NCBI GenBank assembly: GCA_947095535.1
Contig: OX352774.1
Location: 115,819,996 to 115,883,995, forward strand
Length of the DNA stretch: 64,000 bases
Direction: 5' to 3'
DNA from: Poecilobothrus nobilitatus
Lineage: Eukaryota; Arthropoda; Insecta; Diptera; Dolichopodidae
This document shows, one piece after another, positions 12,372-24,958 of this stretch; positions within the stretch are counted from its first letter, which is position 1, and each line of letters opens with the position of its first letter. The notes beneath the pieces are model-generated. The model saw only the letters and a list, made by a program, of their open reading frames with translations. It did not search any database and was not told where the DNA came from. A program made the translations under genes and the position numbers.

Positions 12372-13890
12372 TATACCCGTACGATAGGATCGGGTATAAT
12401 AAAATTACTCCTCCGTTTGTAACACCTCGAAATAAGCGAGCTAGATATACCTTCAAAGGTATGGATCGGATCAGAAAAACATTCTAAGACTTTTGAGCCA
12501 TGTCCGTCCGTCCGTCCGTCAGCACGCTAACTCAAAAACTAAGAAAGCTAGAATCTTGAAATTTACACAAAATATTCTGGGAGTAATTTGTAGGTTCCCT
12601 ATTTTTTTTGGTTGAGTTTGGACCAAAACTTAGGGTAGCTCTCGATCAGCTAACTTTTAGATCCCCACATTTTTTTTGAAATAGAGCTATGCAATTTTAA
12701 CTGCTGATAGATCTCACAAAAATATTAATTTTATTTTTAATAACTTTTTTTTGTAGCCCCACCCGTTACGGAGCTACAGCTCCCCAAAGGTTCAAAAAAG
12801 CTCTATATTTAAATTGTTATAGCACAAGTTGTATAAAATATATCTTCATTTTGAAAAAGCCAAACGATTACTATTTTTATTAGCTTTAAAAGTATATATA
12901 CAATAAATATATATTTGTGGCATACGATGTCTTAATTTACCGTTATGCAAAACTCAAATTTTGCAAAATCCTTTAACTCTTCTATCTTCTAAAATTGACA
13001 GAAGTTAGATCTTTGAAAAAAAGTATGAGTCATTTCAGAACTTTTTTTTGTATCACCCTCCGTTTAGGAGCTGTAAGGGGTCAAAAACTGAAAATTTCCT
13101 ATTTTTAAACATCTGTTAAAATTTTTTTGAAGTAATACACAAAAATTAAAGCTTCAACATTATACTCTTATTTCTGTTAACAACTTTTTTTAATAATATA
13201 GGGTTACTTTATAATTGACGAAAGTGTTACTTGATTTTTTCAAATTTTCTAACAAATTTTTAGCATTTGTTTTATTCGATAATTTGAAATTGTTGAGGAT
13301 ATAATGCGTAGTATAAAAAAATGTAAATAAATAAATAACATAACGGTTGCTTGAAGAATTTTTATTTATATGATATTGATATATATACATACTTATATAA
13401 TATTATGTTTATTTACATATCGTATATGTCACTAGTGAATGAATGATAAGAGTATATATGTATATTATATAGCGCCGTATTTACATACATATATGTATTT
13501 TATTGTACTTATAAGAAATTATTCTGTCAATGGAATATTTAAATATAATATAATATAATATTTAAAATTATATTTATTATTTTGTACTAAGTAAATTTAA
13601 TATACATTTACCGCTTAGTATTAAATGGTACTATAGAATATTTGAAAAAGTTTTGGATTGATAATCGTTATGTGGAAGGTTAATATCTGCTTTTGAAGAA
13701 TGTATAAACATATAGTTTGAATATATGTACAACCCATAGTACTAGAAATTATAAAATTCATCCAAATTATTTTAAAATACTAAAATATTAAAAAAATAAT
13801 ATTGTAAGCAGAGTGACAGGCTGTGAACATACTAACGGTTCGTACGGGTATCTAAGAGTTGACAAAGGCAACTGTATTCTTCCTCGTTTT
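12372..13890 (+). mobile_element. Family A element, copy 2
   Basis: A second full copy, nearly identical by eye to 117-1692 over its whole length and in the same orientation, with the same ends (TATACCCGTACGA at 12372, TCGTACGGGTAT at 13840-13851, tail to TCCTCGTTTT). It has four GTCC units where copy 1 has six, plus several small deletions. It lies in the same Rim intron, 12.3 kb from copy 1. Confidence 0.78.
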
Positions 13891-13929
13891 ATATTACATT
13901 TTACTTTTATGAATTGCAAAAATGTTCAC

Positions 13930-14380
13930 TTTTTTTTTTTTTTTTTGGGTTGGTGGAAAATTCACCAAGAGGAACTGCACGTGCTTCCTCAGGGTAGTGT
14001 TGGACTTTAACCAACCAAAACCACCCCCATTTTAAAACCAAACTTTAGGATGGAACCTTTAATGCGAATGTACAGTTTGGTTTTGGTGATAAGGAAAGGA
14101 TGTGGGAAGGATAATTGGAAAAATTGGAATTGGGAAATTTGGATCATGGGGAATAGGTAAGAAAATTTGGAGTGACATTTTGAAGAAAGATGTTAATGTT
14201 CTTCTTAAACTTAAGTAAATCGTACACATAAGAATTACCAACTTTAGGGAACACATGCGATGGTATATGGTTCCACAAACGGGACGTGCGCATAACAAAC
14301 GAATTTCCATAGGCTGTATTTCGCCATCTTGATAACTCAACATGGTAGGGATGAGTGGAATAAGGTTAAATAAAAATCTG
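13930..14380 (-). mobile_element. LINE 3' end, minus strand
   Basis: Its poly(A) is the T run near 13929-13946. Reading leftward from about 14380, the minus strand encodes the worn signature YGNSFVMRTSRLWNHIPSHV and then the 3' UTR. It has been inserted only about 40 bp right of family A copy 2. Confidence 0.65.
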
Positions 14381-15082
14381 GGAAATTTGAGGTTCGTGTT
14401 TCTCTTTTATTCCAGCAATTTACTTTTATATTATAACAGTCCAAAATGCGTCATACAGTCATTTTATGTATTGAAAATGAAGCTATATAAGTTGAAAGCT
14501 AATGTATAACAGACCAGTAGGATATTCTAAAAAATGTGCAATTTATTAGGTGTTTTTAGATTCAATTCAGGAGAGAATAATCGAGACGACCAATTCAATA
14601 ATTTGTAGGGAAAAGTAGATTATAACAGTATGATGGCTTGACTAACAATGAAAAACGACTATATTTAAAATTCGATTCCTAGCAGATATGACATAAAGTT
14701 TAGTTATTGCAAATATTCTTTTGTTTACAATTTTTGTAGCTCAAAGTGTGTTAAAGTGTTAGATTTTTAAAGCTCTTTTGAAGATCATATATAAAATAAG
14801 TCTCAACATTTCTCAACTGACTAATTAATTATTGTGAACCTCTAGTGAACAAAAAACCAAGTTTTGAAAATTACATACAAAGAAATAGATGGAAAAACGC
14901 AACACTGTTATTTAGCAAAGTACAGGGATAATGTTGCAATTGACTATAAATGAAGTTTTTTTTTTTATATTTTTATTTCCTTTCATTACTTTTAAACCCT
15001 TTAAAAAAGTATTATTGCAAATAATACTGTCATATACCGAAAGAAACAATAATAAACTGTTGAACTAAATGTAAAAAAAATG

Positions 15083-15913
15083 AGCTAGAATGTTAAACGA
15101 AAGGTTTTTAAAGGCGCACATTTTCCAAGAATCAATAAAAATAGTGGGGAATACTGTAACTTACACTGGAATTTGTCAATTTTTTTAGAATTTTATATAT
15201 AAGAATAAGATCAAGTTAAAAGTCAAAGTAAGATCTATTTAAACGAAAAACCAAGAGAATCTTTCTTCAATTTTAAGGAAATTCTATATAATTAAGAAAA
15301 GCATTGTAAAATTAATAACAGAATATGTAAAATTATAATGTTAAAGATTTTGATCATCTATACACCATTTGCATAGATACTAAAATTTTTGATTCCTAGA
15401 TAGCTTTTCCTCCGAACCCTAATCTAATAGGGGTCCCCAGATAGCTAATAGAGGAAAATACAAAAATAAATTTCTTTTTTTTAACTTATGCTAATTCTGA
15501 AACATTTTGTTTTTCTCAAAACTTTGAAGTTTCATTTAAAAGTGTTCTGCAGATATGCAAAAAGCAAAATCTTTGTTTCACATAACGGTAAATTTAAATA
15601 CTAAATTATAAAAATTTTTATAAATTTGATATTCATTTATAAAGCCAAAAAAAAATTCTTATCGTTTAACGTTAGATTGAAAAAATGTTAAACCAAACCT
15701 AAAGTACACATATTTGAAAATAAGGCTTTTTCAAACTTTAGGGCTTTTTCAAATTTTTAAGATTTAAAATGATAGAAGAGTTCATGGTTATAGTTTCATT
15801 GTTCTACCTTAAGCGGTGTAGAAGTTTTCTAAACAGACGGACGAACTTACGAACAGAATCAGAAAGTTTAACAGAAAATTTTTCAATTTTTTATTAAAAA
15901 ATGTGCCAAAAAT
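15083..15913 (+). mobile_element. Family B relic, copy 4
   Basis: A diverged copy: GCTAGAATGTTAAACGAAAGG at the start, ATAACGGTAAATTTAAAT near 15583, an ACAGACGGACGAAC remnant of the microsatellite at about 15831, and AATGTGCCAAAAA at the end. Confidence 0.6.
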
Positions 15914-16100
15914 TAATAGCAAGAAAATTGAGATTTATAACTGTTGTGAGTGGTGTTTTACTATAGTATGTTCTTGGTATGGTTTTTTTTCATTGTATAA
16001 ACAGCATAATAATATAAAATTTCATATCTGCTAGGAATCGTACCCATATTCATTATTCTATGTACAAATAGAAGACGTTATTAAATAATGTATGTATATA

Positions 16101-16117
16101 GAGAGAGAGAGAGAGAA
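16101..16117. repeat. (GA)n microsatellite
   Basis: Eight to nine GA units; no associated gene. Confidence 0.7.
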
Positions 16118-16961
16118 AAACTATTGAATATGAAAATGAATGTATTATTTTACTTGTGTTATTTATTGTTCATCTTATGAAAACCTGTTGATTATCTCCT
16201 TTTATTTTGTTTGGGAGTATACAGTTTTCGGTGCATTTAAGAATAGAAAAAAAACCATTCAAATATATGCGTCTCAATGTAAAATGATTCTTGTAAAATA
16301 TCACAAATACACTTTGATAATGAATGGAATAAGATTATACATGTTAGAATAGAGGAATCTTGATTCTCGTAAGAAATATTTTTTTTTATAATCTTTATGA
16401 TTGTACTTGTCTACATTAAGTAATGGTTGCGAACTATACTATAGGATTGATTACCAATTATGCTACAATGATTGGAATACATTTTTTATATTTTTTTCGT
16501 GGTAGAAATCGAGGGTCTTAATAAATGTTTTCCATGTTTTTAAATCTGTTATCTGTTTAGTTTCATTGGTTACTTAATGTGTGTTCACAATTTTATTTTC
16601 TAGTTTTTTCAAAAAATATTTTCAAATTTTTTAAAATTTTAAGTTTGAAATTTGACCTCTGGTCGATTCTTTTCTATCAAAAATTAAAAACCATTTAGTA
16701 TTTTATACATCCAAAGATAATTAAAAAATAATAAAGATAGTAATGAAACCTGATTAGGAGCAATTTTCGTGTTTATCTTGTAAATGATCAAAAATTATTT
16801 ATAAGTTAGAACATTTTCACAATAACTTTATTTTACTTTGATTGGAAATTCCTTAAGTTTTATAATAGTCCTTTATTAAATATAAACATGATTAGTTGTT
16901 TGCCACTCTTAAACATATAATATGGACTTTTTTTTAATTTGGCTTTAAAAGGTTTAATCGA

Positions 16962-17175
16962 ACTTCGGTGGCATAGTGCATAAGGGAGTATAAAATACGC
17001 TGTAAACACCGAAAGAGTATGGGTTCAAATCTCACACATGTAGTAAAAAACTTTCATCTTACGACATTTACAATGACACCTGGAAATGAAAGGTATCATA
17101 ATTTCCTTGTCAAATTTATGTGGTAGGAGAATAAACTCATCTCATCTACAGGAGGTTATTATGAACATTTGAAGG
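16962..17175 (+). mobile_element. tRNA-derived SINE, different body
   Basis: The head ACTTCGGTGGCATAGTGCAT with an A-box-like part and a B box GGTTCAAATCTC at about 17022 resembles the SINE heads at 40.6 and 41.7 kb. The body (ACACCTGGAAATGAAAGG, GGAGAATAAACTCATCTCAT) is different, so it is a separate subfamily. Confidence 0.5.
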
Positions 17176-18399
17176 CAAAAATCCAACTGTTTGGTCTTCA
17201 CATCGGAAAAGTTGTATTATGAAATTTAAGTTTTGGCCATTTAGAAGGAAATTCCTTTTCCCTCTTTCTTTATCTTTGAACGTTAAAAAAAACTTTTTTT
17301 TAAAAGTATTACTATTTCGAACTTTGTTTGTTAATAATTACCTAATCTTTAGATCACCAACCTCTCTTTTTTTCGTTTAGTTTTCAAAAAGAGAAATTAA
17401 TACAGTATATCAATATTGAAGATAACCTGAATCAAGGATTTAAGTTATAAGAATACTAATTTGATTCATTTGATTTAATGTAAAATGAATTGCGATAAAT
17501 TCAAGGGTAATTAAAAGAATGGTGCGATGGTAATAGGATAAAGTTGTACTTGATCTGATTCGATTCACCTTTTTTTTGGTTTTTGATTTGCATCAGTAAT
17601 AATCAGGTTTTTAATTTAAGAGAAAGATCCTTTTTCTTTTCACTTTTCAAAATAAAAAAAAAATTAGAAAAATTCAAGGGATAATCGAATTTGGATTTAA
17701 ATTGAAATAAATGCGATGGCTTCTGTTTGTGAACATTTTCATTTTCAAGGCAAATTAAAAAAAAAAAATATATATATAAAATACATACATATATATAATA
17801 AAAATACATATATATATATAGACAGAAAATGGAAAACAAAAGGAAAAATTCAAATAAAAAAAATTAAATTACATTTTCAATCTTATTTTTTTTTATTCTA
17901 TATGAATTTGTATGTGTTTATGTGGAGTCAGAGTCAATACTTTTTAAATTGACAGGTAAATGTCAGGGAAATTTGTTTTTTTTTTTTTTTTTGTGTTTTA
18001 TTTTAACGAAAGTTTTGCTCTTTATAAGTAAATTTAAGTAAATTTTTGAATTATGTGTAAATTTAAAAGTTTTGATGTGCTGTTACGGGTATACATTTTT
18101 TTTTTATAAAAATAAATAAAAAGATAAAAAATGAATATTAAATATTTTTCGAAGCTTAAAAAACAACAAAAATTTACTTAAAATTACAGATTGTCAACCG
18201 GTGATTAAGGTTTGAATTCATTTTGTCTTTACTTAAAAAAAAATATTTTCTCAATATAGCTATTCAGAAAATATTTTTTACTAAGTAAAGACAAATCTAA
18301 AAAAAAAATAAATTTTCTGTTGTTTGACTTTTTTAATTAAAAAAAATATTCCGTATAAACTACACATAAAACTTTCTCCAGAAAAAAGATGTTTGCAAA

Positions 18400-18490
18400 G
18401 TACACATTCATAAGGATGCACGGACAGAGCAAAATTATAAAGCATATTTTTTTCAAACTCTTTCGAAAATATGTTCTAAAAATAAATCAC
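18400..18490 (+). mobile_element. Family B 3' end fragment
   Basis: A short remnant with CACGGACAGAGC and the terminal hairpin region (AAGCATATTTTTT ... AAATATGTTCT), 360 bp left of copy 2. Confidence 0.4.
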
Positions 18491-18843
18491 AAGATTAAGG
18501 AAAAATTTTTAATTTTTTTTTAAATTTATAATGAAAAGGAGGCAAATTAAGCACCCTTGTTATAAATGTCCTTTCATTATATTTTTGTTTTATTTTTACT
18601 GATTACTGATTGTTAAAAATTCTCTTGTCCTTAGGCTTATTTTGTGAATTAAAGTTAAAATACATTTTAAACAAATAATTTCTTTTTGTATTTTAATTCG
18701 AAATAAATTCGATTTCAAATTTTTTTTTTCAGTTTCGAAAAAAGAAAAAAATCTTATTTCTATTATTATTAAATAAAAAGGACATTATTATATGTTTTTA
18801 TTTTGATTGTTTTTTTCTATCTACTTTTTTAGAATTTAAAATA

Positions 18844-19795
18844 AACAAGGTAGAATGTAAACCAACAGTTTTTAAAAGCGCACATTTTCAAAAGACAATA
18901 CAAACTGTTTAGAATTGTGACTTGCAAAAGAAATATCATGCAAAATTTGGTTTTAACATAACGGTAAATTTAAATAGTAAATTACAAAACATTGCATAAT
19001 TTTGATATTGTTTTGTAGAGGTAAGAAAATTTCCGGTCTTCTAGTGTATTTAGATTGTAGAACTACTACGCAGAGCCTGAACATATATATACATCTGAAA
19101 ATAAGGCTTTTTTGCAATTTTGCGGGGCTGTAACTTTGGAACCCTATACAATTAAAAGAAACCATTAACACACGTAAAAACATATTACTGGAGCTTTAAT
19201 TTTTTTGTCTTACCGAAGAAAAATATGTACAGGTGCCTAAGTTACAGGTGTTTAAAAATAGAAAATTTTTAATTTTTAAGCCCTAGCTCATAAACAGGGA
19301 GTGGTACAAAAAAAATTCCTGAGCAAACTTATACTAATTTTAAAATTTCTTTCTTGCCTTAAAATTTCAAGCCTCTATTTAAAAGCGTGCCGGAGTTATG
19401 GAGGTAGAAAAATCATGCAAAATTTGGTTTTCACATAACCGTAAATTTAAATACTAAATTTAAAAAGTATATATAATTTTGATATTGATTTATAAAGATA
19501 AAAAAAAAATTCCTGACGAATGGCGTTTTCAGATTGAAAATATATTAAGCGGAACATGAAATATACGAATAATACAATAAAATGGGGCTTTTTCAAAGTT
19601 TGAAGGCTGTAGTTTCTTGATGGATGGGGCTACATGAAAAAGATGTTCCACAAAATTAATTTTTTTATGAGACCTACCCATAGTTAAAATTTTTTTTCTC
19701 TATCTTTAACGGAGTAGAAGTTTCGTAAACAGACGGATAGACGGAAGGACGGCCGGGCAGAGTGGAGCTAATAGGAATTTTTGGAATTGTAGTAA
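18844..19795 (+). mobile_element. Family B element, copy 2 (internal deletion)
   Basis: It starts ACAAGGTAGAATGTAAACC. From about 18925 it jumps to the ATAACGGTAAATTTAAAT motif, so most of the first module is missing. The second module follows, then a degenerate GGAC tract (19731-19758) and a poor 3' end. Confidence 0.7.
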
Positions 19796-20089
19796 AAATA
19801 AATTTAACAGGATTTTAACACACTTGTGTGCATGTTATATCTATATACATCTAATTATGTATGTATTCAGGTATTGGAAATAATATCTAGTGGGTTACAT
19901 GAGAAAGCCATCAATACAGAATATATGTATTAGTTGAGTTGAGATATTTACACATGGTCGAATTTTTAATATAGAAGAGAGATTCTATAATATTTTAAAA
20001 ACGGATAAAATATTTTGCTAAGATGGGCTCACAAGTCATACTTTTTTTTTTTTTATTATTATTATACTTTTTTTCTTAATTTGTATTTT

Positions 20090-20360
20090 GCAGAGGAATT
20101 GACCAGTTAGGGAATGTGAGGCACCTCTCTGCACCTGTCCTAGTTTATAAAGGAAAAAGCGGAAATATCTAGGTAGTTTCTTTTTCCAAGATTTATGTGA
20201 ACTCTCTGACATGGAGTTGAAAAGCCTTCAAAGCTTTTTTCATCAGAGTAGTACGATAATCGTTGCATAAATCTGGGGAAACTTAACACCAACTTCGACC
20301 GAATTAGTTCTTTTACGTTCTCCTAAGTTTTGAAGGTACACTAAAAGGACCTAGAGTCAA
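20090..20360. other. Unrecognised less AT-rich stretch
   Basis: Sequence such as GGCACCTCTCTGCACCTGTC (near 20121) and CCAACTTCGACCGAATTAG stands out from the AT-rich intron. No frame stays open and no family is recognised. Confidence 0.25.
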
Positions 20361-20749
20361 CTGATATTTCAAAAAACCATAATATTCTTTCAGTATATCG
20401 TTTGCTTCAAATATTTTGATAATATCATTAAAATTATTCGGTTTTTTCGAACAACTTTATTTTAAATTCTATATAAATTTCTCCTAATTTTTCCAAATTC
20501 GACAGATGATACGTCTGTCGCAAAATGTGCACATGTTGTATCAAAAGCTTCACGAACATTGCTTCTTTTTAAAGAAAAAATTTCACAATTTATTTTAATA
20601 TTTCGCTTATAAGTCGTAATTTTTCTAATAATAATAAAAAACATCCTCGTTTTTCCACATAAATTAATATGATTGAAATATACAGCAACCTTCACCGGAC
20701 AGTTTTTTTGATAACAGCCATAATATTAAAAAAAAATGTTTTAAAAAAA

Positions 20750-21620
20750 AAATTATTAAAATTAACTCTATTAATACCACGTCATTATTCTTACACTTAT
20801 GACCTTTTAGTTACACAAGGAACAAAGTCATAAAAATGAAATACATTTCCCTATACAACATATATTTCAAAAATCAAAAAGCAATATTTTTGGATCTTAT
20901 TTCATTCTTGTTTTGACCTTATTTCATTAAATATTTCGATGTTATTTCATTTTTGAATAAATTCTTAATTTTTTACTTTTGGATGATATTTTGTCTGATG
21001 CTATTGCGCTGAGCTCTTATAATAGGTAAATCAGAGAATAGAACTAACACGGTGACAGATCAAACTTGTATCAATGGATAAGAACTACATTCTTAAAATT
21101 AAAAAGTGACTTAAAGTTATAGAATGGTATTAATAGGGTAAATAATTTTTTATATAGTAATTCTTTTTTATATGTAATTATTGAATTGCTATTTGATTAT
21201 TAAAATTATTGAAGAAAACAAAATTAAAATAAAATAAAATTATATGGCTTTATGTCTCAAATTTTTATAAAACGAGATGGCTTTATGTCTCATTAGAGTG
21301 AGATATAAAGTCATAATGGTTTTAAGTCGAATGTCAACTTAAGGCCAAGTCACCGGATTATATACCTTTTCAAAGACATGTGTATTTATGTATATATGCT
21401 GGTGACGTGACTTATACGTCACCATATATGCTAGATTGTAGAATGAGATGGATTTTATAGCTGATTACAAAATTACGATTTCATTAATTTGTTTAGAAGA
21501 GATTACTCAGCCCCAACTATTTTAAAAATATATTTTATCAAAATAACCATATCAAAATGGAAAAATTGAAATTTTGGCTTTATTTCCCTATAGAAAAGAA
21601 AATAAAACTGATTTGGCATT
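20750..21620. repeat. Repeat-rich stretch with GAAATAA/TTTATGTC motifs and a strong hairpin
   Basis: TTATTTCATT recurs at about 20899, 20922 and 20942. ATGGCTTTATGTCTCA occurs at 21244 and 21277, and the second copy pairs with TGAGATATAAAGTCAT (21299-21314) to form a 16-bp stem with a 6-base loop. TGGTGACGT and ACGTCACCA (21400-21424) form another stem. The GAAATAA..GTC words resemble the ends of the family E element at 22611, so this may be a related, more decayed copy. Confidence 0.35.
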
Positions 21621-22610
21621 ATCCTTTTGCTCATTATTTCAGGGCACCACGTACTCCCTCGTATCCTGTCGGTGTTATGTAGTGTATAGTGTATAGTTAT
21701 TGTTATTTTTAAATTTCGGATTATACTTTGTGAGTTTTATAAGATTTTCCAGAATCTGATAAATGTTATTATTCCAACAGGTGCTTCATTTTGTTGGTAG
21801 TTTTATTACATGGTTGATAGTTTTTATGTATGTATACTCATATCTCGTGTGTGTTAGTAAAAAAAAAGTCTTTTGCGACATTAATCGATAATATTTCAGT
21901 ATTTTGAAGAATTTTTTTTTCCTTTACTTGTTTTTCTTCTAGTTATTATTACGATAAGTATACATTTTTTTTATTATTATAAAAAAGGAAAAGATGATAC
22001 TAATTAGACGGTGTGGGATGATAAATATGTTAAAAAAGTAGAGAGAGTAGAGAAGAATAAAATAAAACAGAATCTTGGGAACAATGAAATTTATATTAAA
22101 AGTAATAAAATAAGAATTGAAAAAAATTTCTTTTTTCGGTAAAGAAAAAAATAACAAAAAGTTTTTATTGAATAGAATTCAATAGAGTTTTAATATTATA
22201 TAAATATAAGTATTTCTCGATGGACCATTCGCTTTTATGTATAGATTATATTATTATTATATGAAATTCTTTTTAAAGAATATTTTTAAAAGAAAAAATT
22301 AATACAATTTTTTTTTGCAAAATTTATGTTTGAAAAAATCCAGTGTAATGAATATTTTTAATTTTATCTTATAGAAAATACTTTAAATTCTTGCCTTAGA
22401 AATTAAAGTTTCAAAACAAAATTATCTGAAACCCTTCTGTTATTCTTAATTGCATATATCGTTTTCGTTTTTATAATCAGTATATGGCATGTTCGCCTCT
22501 TCTGTAACTTATTTCTATTCTTCGATGACAAACCTATTCGTAGGAATTCTTTCAATTTTAAAATTTTATTTTAAAAGAGATTCGGTGCGGTATTAATATA
22601 TGATTCTATT

Positions 22611-23221
22611 AAATAGTGTCGAACGAAATAATGTCGATTTCAAGATATGAAATAAAGTCGCAAGAAAATGACTGAAATAATATCGTAAAAATTTAAATAT
22701 TTAAGCGTCAAAATTTCTTGCTTGTAAAATTGCTTTCGGCCTTATATCTAATTTAATAATAAAACATTTATTTGAAAAATATGATGAATAATATGTACTG
22801 TAAATATAAAAAATAATTTGCAGAGATTTTAAAGTTGGTGATGAAATAAGGGTTATACCTACACTTTTTTAAAATATGTATATTACCTTGATTTTGTAAC
22901 CCAGAATTTCTCATATGCATAGAATTCACATTTTGCAAAAAGCTAACTCAACCTACTACAGCTCTGATTTTGCAACCAACTATAAAATTTCGCCAAATTT
23001 AGAATCTGACATATATTCTGGTCAGTCTCACGGTCTGGGCACGTTATTCCATTTTTGATTGACGACTTTTTTTCATAATACCAAATTTCTATAGAAACCT
23101 GTATGCATGGACATACTTTAGTATAGATTTTAGAGTTGGATTCAAAATAATAACTTTTCGAATAACTAAGAATAACATTATTTCATTTTTAATTGCGGTA
23201 TTATTTCGTGCGACACTATTT
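22611..23221. mobile_element. Family E element with imperfect inverted ends (MITE-like)
   Basis: The left end at 22611-22636 and the right end at 23196-23221 (reverse complement) match at 23 of 26 positions, both starting AAATAGTGTCG and including ACGAAATAAT. The interior (about 22900-23150) holds the GATTTTRGAGTTGGATTCAAAAT box in both orientations, as in the other family E copies. No coding frame. I could not define a target duplication. Confidence 0.55.
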
Positions 23222-23479
23222 CATAGAGCCTTAACATAGTATTAACTAAAGTTATAATAAATTTGTAATTTCGATTGTAATGCTGTATAGGAGCCGCGAT
23301 AGATACAAAAACTCTCAGGATTATGCTCTAAGTGAATTAAGCTTTATATTTAAAAATAACTGAAATAACACAATAACTTAAAAATATCTAATAACTCTAA
23401 AAACAATGAAGCAAAGATTCTGAAGCAAATTTTTTAGCATTTAATTTTTATGCTATTGTACTTTGTATAATTGCACAAA

Positions 23480-23720
23480 TTTGACCGGCGGGTTTGATTA
23501 GCTGTCATACAATTTTTTTAGCTGATAATTAAGCTGGGTGTATCTGAAATTGAAATCGAAAGAACTTAAGTTTTATGCCAACGATTTTTGTAAAATTAAC
23601 GAAACAGGTCCAGTAGGTCCAGGTCCATACTGTTGAAATTTATATTCTGATAGTTTGGTATTAAATAAAGTCAGATAACTGAAATTTTGTAACATTCAAC
23701 TTTGCAATCTTCCTCGTTTT
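23480..23720 (+). mobile_element. Family C relic
   Basis: A decayed plus-strand piece of family C. It retains AGCTGTCATACAA, TATGCCAACGATTTTTGTAA and the terminal CTTCCTCGTTTT at 23708-23720. The opposite end is not recognisable. Confidence 0.5.
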
Positions 23721-24958
23721 CAGATATTAGAAATTAAACTGAATTAAAGATAATTTTACGTTAAGGAATCAGAAGTTGCATCACTATGTAAAGCCCGACA
23801 AGTAAAATTTTTATCAATTTTTGAAAATAGGCAAAATGATGACTGCCACTCGAGGCATCTACAAAATATCTTTCTATTATTAGTAAATTATCAGTATCTG
23901 ATAAGTAAATTGGTAATTTTAAAAATAATTTCGCCCCAAATTCGCTTTCTATTCGTTTTAAGAATAGCTTTTATATAGTAGTCAGCTTAAATTTTTGAAG
24001 AAAAAAAAGATGAACATTTTTTAAAGAAAGAAGCAACAAATCAAATTTCTTTAATCTGTCTCATGTTTTTATAAAATTCTTTAAGTCTTCCATTCTTTTT
24101 TCTTCAAATTGAATTAAATCTTGTTTTTTTTTTATTAAATATCTGTCAGGAAAACAAAACACAACAAGGTTATAAAAAAATCAAAAAAAGAAACACGGTT
24201 TAAAGTGATTTTCAACAATTTTATATAAGAATAAAAATCCAATGAAATGAAGTGAAAAATAATCTTTGTCTTTTTTTTTCATCTTTTTCGTTTTTTGGCA
24301 AAAAATTTTAATGCAGCTAGAAAAAATGATAAAAGATAAAACAAAAAAGGAAAATTGTGTAGATAAAATGTCAATTTTCTTTTTTAAGTGGAAGCAAAAA
24401 AATAAATATCTTTTTTTTAAGTAAAGATAGGATCTTATTTTTTCTTTTTTTAAAATATTATAAAAAGGTTTTTAAAAATTAAATTCGGTTGAGTTTTTAT
24501 AATGATTAAAATTTAATATATACATACATATATATATATATTTATATATTTATCACAATTTAATTTGAGAACATGCTTCTTTAATTAATCCTAACAATTT
24601 TTTAAGATTGTTACCCTATGCTATCAATGAAAAAGCTGAAAGAGCTATACAATTCACAACACGAAAATTACTAGAAATTGACGGAATATGCTTGACTTGA
24701 CTGGACTTAATAAAATGCAAATTTAAACTGAATTCTGTGTAGACAAAAAAAAAAAAATGGAGTGAACTATCGTAATGGAGAAAACAAATTAAAGAAAAAA
24801 TTTAAACTTTTTAATTAATATATTCAGCATTAAAAAAAAAATACATGTTACACTTTTTTTTACTTTTTGGTTTTCATTTCAAACAGAAATAACTTTAAAA
24901 ATTCACAAATCAAAAGGAATAATCATTGTTTAAAAATAAAGAGAATTCTTTTGCAATC

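Noticed and set aside
17603..17952. 78-codon frames on both strands
   Set aside because: They consist of Tyr/Ile or Lys/Ile runs from TA-rich sequence.
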